Shown: positions 34,782-39,748 of the stretch, in pieces
Position numbering within the stretch: position 1 is the stretch's first letter
How the letters are laid out: each line of letters opens with the position of its first letter
DNA from: Halobacteriales archaeon
Lineage (GTDB): Archaea; Halobacteriota; Halobacteria; Halobacteriales; SKNY01
Assembly (NCBI GenBank): GCA_007118975.1
Contig: SKQO01000049.1
Coordinates: forward strand, 1 to 39,748
Direction: 5' to 3'
DNA: 39,748 bases
Made by a program: the position numbers and the translations under genes
The notes under the pieces: model-generated
Told to the model about the DNA's origin: nothing
The model's database searches: none
Seen by the model: only the letters and a program-made list of their open reading frames with translations

Positions 34782-36164
34782 CTACCAGCCATATCGCTCC
34801 GGTCCCCACGAATGCTCGACGAGTTCCTGTTTGACCTCTACCAGGGTACCCGAGTCGACGTCATCTGTCAGGATCGCACCGGGGCCCACACAGCTATACG
34901 CGCCGAGTTTGACGCCCGGATGCAGTACCACGTTGACTCCAGTTCGGCTGAAATCGCCCAGATAGACCGCATTCGCTCCCACGTCGGGTTGCTCGCGGAA
35001 GCCATTGGTGTCGTGGACTGTTTTCCCGTCGTCAAATCGTAGGCCACCGCTGACCGTGGCCGCTCCGATATCGGTTCGTTCGCCGATGATGCCGCTGAGC
35101 TGGCTGTAGTGCACGACGGCGACACCATCGAACAGCACACCACCGAATTCAGCTGCATGGCCGACCCGACAATCGGCGCCGACCACCGATCTCGACCCGA
35201 GGTGGCAGTAATCGGTGACAGACGCATTTCGCCCGATAAGACAGTCACCCCCAATGATCGCGCCGTTCGTCACCGTCGCCCCCTTCTCAACCCAGACGTT
35301 TCCGTCCATGACCACGCGGTCACCGACGGTCGCATCCGGGCCGAGGTACGCATTGCCGCGAATGTCGGCTCCCTCGTGAACCGATGCCGACGGATGGATC
35401 TCGTCATCCTCGAGGGTGCCGACGCGTTCCGTTACCACCGCGACGTTTGCCACCAGGATGTGCCACGGTTTATCGACATCGACGTGGAATTCTGGCGCAT
35501 CCACGGCCCCCACATCGTGGCCGTTTTCGATGCTCGCGTTGACTGCCGATGCGAGTTCCGCTTCCCGTCCCGGCATCCCCCCGACCGGTACCGATCGCAT
35601 CGGGTTTGGAGCGCCTTTAACGAATTCGCGAAACGACGGTCCCAGCACGAACAAACCGCTCAACCGGCGAGATCCCGACCTGGCGCCACCCACCAGTCTA
35701 TCGAGTTGTTCCCCACTGGTCTCGGCAGCAATCCAACCCCGGGGCTCATCGTCCGGGAACCCGTCGACGAGACACCGCACCACGTCGTCCCGCTGTCCCG
35801 TCGAAAGAAGCGCGTCAATGTTCGACCCGTGCGTGACGATGTCGCCGTAGGCGACGAGGATCGGACGGGTGTCGTCAAGCGCCGGCAGACACCCCTCGAG
35901 AGCCGCCGCCGTCCCTGTCGGTTCCACCGTCACACATGTCACGTCGACCTCGCGCGCGAGGTGTCGCCGGAGGGCATCGCCGTTCTCGCCTGGAGCCGTG
36001 GCTACGACGACGGACTCGACGCCAACTTCGCGGAGCTGGGAGAGCAACCGGTCGATAAGTGCCCGATTCGCCACTGGTAGCAGAGCTTTCGGGCGGGTGT
36101 CCGTGTACGGCCAGCACTTCTTTCCCGCCCCGGCAGCCAGCACGGCCGCCTGTGTGACGCTCAT
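34782..36164 (-). CDS. GlmU-like sugar-1-phosphate nucleotidyltransferase with left-handed beta-helix
   Basis: A 460-residue cytoplasmic protein. Residues 1 to about 235 form a nucleotidyltransferase domain: VLAAGAGKKCWPYTDTRPKALLPV at the N-terminus, the metal-binding ILVAYGDIVTHGSN, and a C-terminal FHVDVDKPW with the second metal Asp. Residues about 250-440 carry hexapeptide repeats of a left-handed beta-helix (IHPSASVHEGADIRG and so on), typical of GlmU and archaeal Sugar-P-NTP transferases. The usual G-x-G-T-R is G-A-G-K-K here. It makes NDP-sugars, perhaps NDP-N-acetylhexosamine, for glycan or surface-polymer synthesis. GGTGATC lies a few bases before ATG 36164 and can pair with the 16S 3' end. 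Confidence 0.9.
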   Translation of the reverse strand: MSVTQAAVLAAGAGKKCWPYTDTRPKALLPVANRALIDRLLSQLREVGVESVVVATAPGENGDALRRHLAREVDVTCVTVEPTGTAAALEGCLPALDDTRPILVAYGDIVTHGSNIDALLSTGQRDDVVRCLVDGFPDDEPRGWIAAETSGEQLDRLVGGARSGSRRLSGLFVLGPSFREFVKGAPNPMRSVPVGGMPGREAELASAVNASIENGHDVGAVDAPEFHVDVDKPWHILVANVAVVTERVGTLEDDEIHPSASVHEGADIRGNAYLGPDATVGDRVVMDGNVWVEKGATVTNGAIIGGDCLIGRNASVTDYCHLGSRSVVGADCRVGHAAEFGGVLFDGVAVVHYSQLSGIIGERTDIGAATVSGGLRFDDGKTVHDTNGFREQPDVGANAVYLGDFSRTGVNVVLHPGVKLGAYSCVGPGAILTDDVDSGTLVEVKQELVEHSWGPERYGW

Positions 36165-36262
36165 TTTCGATCACCCGACCGGCCAGCCGCCACTGCCACA
36201 AGGACCTTCATACGAATGGCTCAGATCCCTCCTACAAATACGCACGGCTGCGTGGGTGGCCG

Positions 36263-37372
36263 TCAGATTCGATCCAGCAACGGTTCGACGTATTCGGGCG
36301 AGTATCGTTGCGCACGGTAGACACTCCCGCCGGCGACGTCCAGCTCGCGACACGGATCCGTGGTCTCCCAGACAATGTCGCCGTCGGGGGTCAGCTCGAA
36401 CAACCAGCGCTGGTTCCCCGAACAGACCAGGGTATTCCCGTTCGGGAGTCGTTTGGCGCCCGAGATCGCCGGGCTGTAGAATTCAGGATCCGGTTCCGCG
36501 GGGTATTGCCACGTGATCTCCTGGGTGAGGGGATCGACCTCGATCACTCTCGACCACTCCCGCTCCGTCCCGTTGTCGAAGATGAGGATCTTGCCGGAGG
36601 GGAGGACGTGCGGGAGATGTTGTCCGTCGAGTTCGCCTGGCCCCCACGCCCAGACGATCTCCCCGCTCGGGTAGTCGATCACCCCGATGACGTCCAGACT
36701 CCGATAGGAAAACACGATATTCCCGGGGGCGAACCGTTCCGGGGCGCCATCGGCCACCTCGGTCTCGTGTGTCTTGTTGGGTGGAATGATCTGGGCGGTG
36801 TTGTTGTGGGCCCAGTCGAACCCGTAACGGTTTTTGATTCGGTCCTCGACGAAGGCCCAGTCGTGTGCCGGGAGGAGCTCGCGGATCTCGTCGAAGTGAT
36901 CCTCACCACGCCACTCCCAGTGGAGGTTTCCCTCGCGATCGACATCGATAATGTACGGATTTCGCTTGAGCCCATTGCCGATATGCGGGACCATGTGGTC
37001 ATCGAGCGTGTGGATCAGCAGGCGACCGTCCGGAATATGTGGCGATTCGTTGTCGGTCACCCCGACGACCTGCATATCGTGGTCGGCTCGGCAGTGGTAA
37101 AACCAGACTTCCTCGCTATCGGGTGTCAATTCCCTGATACCCGCCGCCGAGAGATCGGTCCGGTCACGTGTCGGATACAGGAGATTCCCGTCCCGAAGGA
37201 GCTTACAGTAGGACTGGAGGGCCGTCTCGACTTTCCACTGATGGACCAGCTCACCCTCCATGTCGATCAGATAGATGCCCGCCGGCTCGTCGGGGTCGAT
37301 CTGAGTGTACGCGAACAGCGTGTAGCCCTGATACGCCCGATCTGAATCGTAGTTTTCGATTCGCGCGCTCAT
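36263..37372 (-). CDS. Arylsulfotransferase (ASST) family protein, no signal peptide
   Basis: A 369-residue beta-propeller-like protein of the arylsulfotransferase family: GIYLIDMEGELVHQW, the repeated DGNLLYPTRD and DGRLLIHTLDD, then FDWAHNNTAQIIPPN, GNIVFSYRSLDVIGVID, PHVLPSGKILIFDNGT and RLPNGNTLVCSGNQRW blades. ASST enzymes transfer sulfate between aryl or alkyl sulfates, using a conserved His-based mechanism. Classic bacterial ASST is periplasmic, but here no signal peptide or TM is seen with start ATG 37372, chosen at the first blade; the upstream frame to 37426 is not family-like. It has a possible role with the sulfatases at 3123-6450 (inference). Whether it retains activity is undecided because the catalytic His cannot be fixed by eye. 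Confidence 0.85.
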   Translation of the reverse strand: MSARIENYDSDRAYQGYTLFAYTQIDPDEPAGIYLIDMEGELVHQWKVETALQSYCKLLRDGNLLYPTRDRTDLSAAGIRELTPDSEEVWFYHCRADHDMQVVGVTDNESPHIPDGRLLIHTLDDHMVPHIGNGLKRNPYIIDVDREGNLHWEWRGEDHFDEIRELLPAHDWAFVEDRIKNRYGFDWAHNNTAQIIPPNKTHETEVADGAPERFAPGNIVFSYRSLDVIGVIDYPSGEIVWAWGPGELDGQHLPHVLPSGKILIFDNGTEREWSRVIEVDPLTQEITWQYPAEPDPEFYSPAISGAKRLPNGNTLVCSGNQRWLFELTPDGDIVWETTDPCRELDVAGGSVYRAQRYSPEYVEPLLDRI

Positions 37373-38655
37373 CGTACCGCCACCGCGTGACGTGCTCCCG
37401 TTCGCAGGGACGCTCTCCCCCGGCACGGTAGGTACCTCCGGGCAGCAGCCGATCGGTTTCTCATGTGTGATAACCCCACGTGGACGCAGTTAAACGTTCA
37501 GGACAACCCACAGGCCGACACGCATCATGGTTCGGTCAGGTGCCGGCGACCGCGGTCAGACCGCATCATCTTCAATCGGTTGACAACTCGCGGAAATATT
37601 CGAGAACACCGAGAACGTGAGAACTCGCGCGTCGGTGTATCGACCGGAGATAGTCGCTACCGCCATCGAGAACGTCGAACAGGACAAATGGGTATCGAAA
37701 CGAAAACAGGAGGCCCTCGAACGTGCCGACCGATCGCTTGAACGCTACGACGGTTTCGATGGCATCTGGGAACTCGTAACCTAGCGGGCACTCAGATCGT
37801 TTTGACGCCCTTTCCTTCCATTCAGGGGGAGAGCACGTCAAACGATCAGTGTAACCCGTTCGGACACCCGTTACGTCGTCGACGGGACGATGGTGCTGAA
37901 GGGGGGATCGGCTCCGTGGCACTCGATGGGGACGAGCGTATCGCAGCGGAATTCCCCGATAGCACCTACCATACCCCCAACACGACGAGGAAACAGGCGT
38001 CGTGGATCGAAGGATCGGGCGACTCCCGATCAGGATGATCGATGGTATGCGGGGCGTGCAGACCGCGAGCCACATCGATGTCGAGGTGTGCGACGATCCG
38101 CTCACGGGAAGGTTGGGCGCCAGCGATCTCGAAGAATGTTGGTTGTACATGGACGTCTCGGGGGAACGTAACGGTACCCCCGCGGTCGAAGGGCAACCCA
38201 TTAGACCGCCGACAGATGGGACCTTGACGTCGGTGACGAGAGCACAGCCTGTGGCTTACGCGACGACGGACGACCGGAAGCGGGCTGCCGTCATCTGCTG
38301 GAAGCCGATGACACCGGCGTCATTTCACGCCACGAAAGCTGGTCTGCCGGACGGGCAACAGCACGCATCTCGTGCCGTGTTCCGGCGATGACCTTCACTG
38401 ACGAGACCAGGTCGTTCAGGCTGCTGGCGGTCCCCTGTGGCCCGACAGTGGATTCCTATCCGGTCCGATTCTCCTTGCGTCCGCCGCTTCTCGGAAGAAA
38501 AACAGCAAAGACAATCGGCGAACTCCGGCACCTGTCGTCTCCATCCCAAGCGTTTTCGTGACCACCATGGTGGTCTCTTGCACGGGAGCGGGACGCCCAC
38601 TCGATGCAGCGGCACCGAATGGCTCGAACGGCGATGTCACCCCACGAGGGGACGC
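37373..38655. other. 1.28-kb region without an intact gene, likely gene debris
   Basis: No continuous coding frame fits. Plus-strand frames near 37.8-38.4 kb switch repeatedly between coding-like and unlike composition, and a gene remnant is listed separately. It is most likely decayed gene sequence between the arylsulfotransferase and the Gfo/Idh/MocA gene. Confidence 0.5.
37584..37784 (+). pseudogene. Remnant, 3' end of an unrecognised gene
   Basis: After an in-frame TGA at 37581-37583, a 66-codon run ends at TAG 37782-37784. Its sequence is coding-like for a haloarchaeon: acidic and helical (QLAEIFENTENVRTR, then EIVATAIENVEQDKW, then ERADRSLERYDGFDGIWELV). It lacks a start codon of its own except an internal GTG and no 5' part could be joined in another frame. 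I do not recognise the family. Confidence 0.35.
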
Positions 38656-39684
38656 ATGACGCTCAGATTCGGTATTATCGGTTGCGGGGAAATCACCAGC
38701 AAGCGCCGCGCCGAGCAGATCGACCGCGCGGAGGGAACGGAACTCCAGCTCGCGATGGATATCGAGGAATGGGCGGCGAAGGATATCGGCCAACGGTTCG
38801 ATATCGAGTACACGACAGACGAGGAGGAGGTCCTCTCCGACCCGGACGTCGGCGCCGTGTACATCTCGACGCCGCATCATCTGCACGCCGAACAAACGAT
38901 CCGTGCGGCGGACTCCGGAAAACACGTCGTGATCGAGAAGCCGATCGCAACGTCAGTGACGGATGGTCGGGAAATGATCGACGCCTGCGAGGCTGCCGGG
39001 GTGAAACTGACCGTGCCACTGGCACGCTTCACACCGACCGCGGAAGCTGCCCGGCTACTGGTCGAGGAGGGCCTTATCGGCTCGGTGGTCGGGACACGGA
39101 TATCCTCGCTCGCCAGGAAACCGGACAGCTACTGGACCGGTGGATACACGGGTCGAGTTCCGTCGGACTGGCGCAAATCCGCCACAGAATCCGGTGGCGG
39201 GATCCTCGTGATGAACAGCATTCACGCGATCGATCGATTCCGCTATGTAACGGGACTCACAGAACGCCGCGTGTACGCGGAAGCCGATACCTTCGTGACC
39301 GACGTCGAGGTCGAGGACTTCGTCTGCGTGACGATTCGCTACGATAACGGGGCGATCGGATCGATCGAGGGATCGAGCTTTGCGAAAGCCGGTGTGGACG
39401 GCGGTCCGTACGACCGTATCTACGGCGAACGTGGGACGATCGTCATCTCGGATCCAATTCGGATCAATACGGCCGAACCGACACGGCTTGGCGAGGGGGA
39501 CACGTGGCACGACGTCGAAACACAACCCGTCGAGCGCAACATATTCGAACGGTTTGCGGCCGCCGTCGAGGCTGACGGGGAGATGCCGATTCCACCCATG
39601 GATGCCCTCCGAGATCTGGCCGTTGTGCGTGCCGCCTATCAGGCAGCCGAAGATGGCACGCCGGTGGAAATTTCGATCCCGTAA
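38656..39684 (+). CDS. Gfo/Idh/MocA-family NAD(P)-dependent oxidoreductase
   Basis: A 342-residue cytoplasmic dehydrogenase with a classical Rossmann motif GIIGCGEI (6-13), the family's EKP at 94-96 (VVIEKPIATS), and the substrate-domain helix SGGGILVMNSIHAIDRFRYV bearing the conserved catalytic-site His. Later elements match the family: VTIRYDNGAIGSIEG and YGERGTIVISDP. It oxidises a hydroxyl on a sugar- or inositol-like substrate. ATG 38656 was chosen with GAGGGG a few bases upstream; the open frame further back to 38437 is not related to the family. Compared with the 932-1981 relative, it keeps the full Gly motif and its order of elements is more standard. Confidence 0.93.
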   Translation: MTLRFGIIGCGEITSKRRAEQIDRAEGTELQLAMDIEEWAAKDIGQRFDIEYTTDEEEVLSDPDVGAVYISTPHHLHAEQTIRAADSGKHVVIEKPIATSVTDGREMIDACEAAGVKLTVPLARFTPTAEAARLLVEEGLIGSVVGTRISSLARKPDSYWTGGYTGRVPSDWRKSATESGGGILVMNSIHAIDRFRYVTGLTERRVYAEADTFVTDVEVEDFVCVTIRYDNGAIGSIEGSSFAKAGVDGGPYDRIYGERGTIVISDPIRINTAEPTRLGEGDTWHDVETQPVERNIFERFAAAVEADGEMPIPPMDALRDLAVVRAAYQAAEDGTPVEISIP

Positions 39685-39710
39685 CGTCGCCCACCGGGAA
39701 AACAGGAGGC

Positions 39711-39717
39711 TTTACCC
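39711..39717 (+). promoter_or_regulatory. TATA-like box for a gene starting at the right edge
   Basis: The plus strand reads TTTACCC, centred about 29 bp upstream of the ATG at 39743. Confidence 0.3.
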
Positions 39718-39742
39718 CTCATCTCGAAGTTGCCGAGGCGAT

Positions 39743-39748
39743 ATGGCC
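39743..39748 (+). CDS. Possible start of the next gene (two codons only)
   Basis: ATGGCC at the right edge follows a correctly spaced TTTACCC element and could be a leaderless start. Nothing of the product can be said. Confidence 0.25.

Noticed and set aside
38002..38391. 129-codon plus-strand frame in the decayed region
   Set aside because: Some stretches look coding but no domain is recognisable and start and promoter are lacking; kept only as possible debris.
1..39748. CRISPR arrays, tRNA or rRNA genes, replication origin
   Set aside because: No regularly spaced repeats, no tRNA-like T-loop consensus in a gap, no rRNA-like stretch and no origin-type repeat cluster were seen by eye.

Overview
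The window looks like a piece of a haloarchaeal (class Halobacteria) chromosome or large replicon. The evidence is its high G+C content, strongly acidic predicted proteins, many genes whose ATG or GTG lies about 27-30 bp downstream of a TATA-like box (leaderless transcription), and a MoxR / DUF4129 / DUF7269-DUF58 / DUF7519 locus of a type found in haloarchaea. Genes are tightly packed on both strands. I see no rRNA, tRNA, CRISPR array or intact insertion sequence.

Layout. (1) 1-7613 is a catabolic cluster: an LLM-class flavin/F420 oxidoreductase cut by the window edge, a Gfo/Idh/MocA dehydrogenase, a TIM-barrel amidohydrolase, two divergently transcribed FGly-type sulfatases (one with a C-terminal Cys4 zinc-ribbon-like tail) and a zinc-dependent polyol/alcohol dehydrogenase. 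(2) 7668-14451 holds two membrane proteins and the MoxR/DUF58 locus, in which DUF7269 and DUF58 are fused. (3) 14560-18199 holds an MDR-type dehydrogenase without the usual catalytic-zinc motif, a YIP1-like membrane protein, a calcineurin-like phosphoesterase and a histidine phosphatase. (4) 18200-18843 is gene-free and carries an IS200/IS605-like hairpin. (5) 18844-23125 is a four-gene Opp/Dpp-type ABC transporter operon with no substrate-binding protein. (6) 23506-28617 holds a zinc-ribbon membrane protein, an alcohol dehydrogenase lacking the structural-zinc lobe, a double-barrel amidohydrolase whose second barrel has lost its metal ligands, a phytanoyl-CoA-dioxygenase-family protein and a divergent GGGP-synthase-family protein. 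(7) 29015-32746 is a molybdenum hydroxylase: a separate [2Fe-2S] subunit followed by an FAD subunit fused to the Mo-binding subunit, interrupted by a one-base frameshift at a G7 run. (8) 32754-37372 holds a membrane-anchored beta-lactamase-fold hydrolase, a GlmU-like nucleotidyltransferase and a cytoplasmic arylsulfotransferase-family protein. (9) 37373-38655 has no intact gene but shows gene debris. (10) 38656-39684 is a second Gfo/Idh/MocA dehydrogenase, and another gene probably starts at the right edge.

Reading the parts together (inference): blocks 1, 5, 6, 7, 8 and 10 look like an accessory catabolic island for an imported organic substrate bearing sulfate ester and hydroxyl groups. Import would be through the Opp/Dpp-type transporter, desulfation by the two sulfatases, oxidation by the dehydrogenases, Mo-hydroxylase and 2-oxoglutarate dioxygenase, and hydrolysis or decarboxylation by the amidohydrolases. 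No transcriptional regulator is visible. The most unusual points are the sulfatase with a zinc-ribbon tail, the active-plus-degenerate amidohydrolase fusion, the fused and frameshifted Mo-hydroxylase, the GGGPS paralogue beside a PhyH-family dioxygenase, and the DUF7269-DUF58 fusion.
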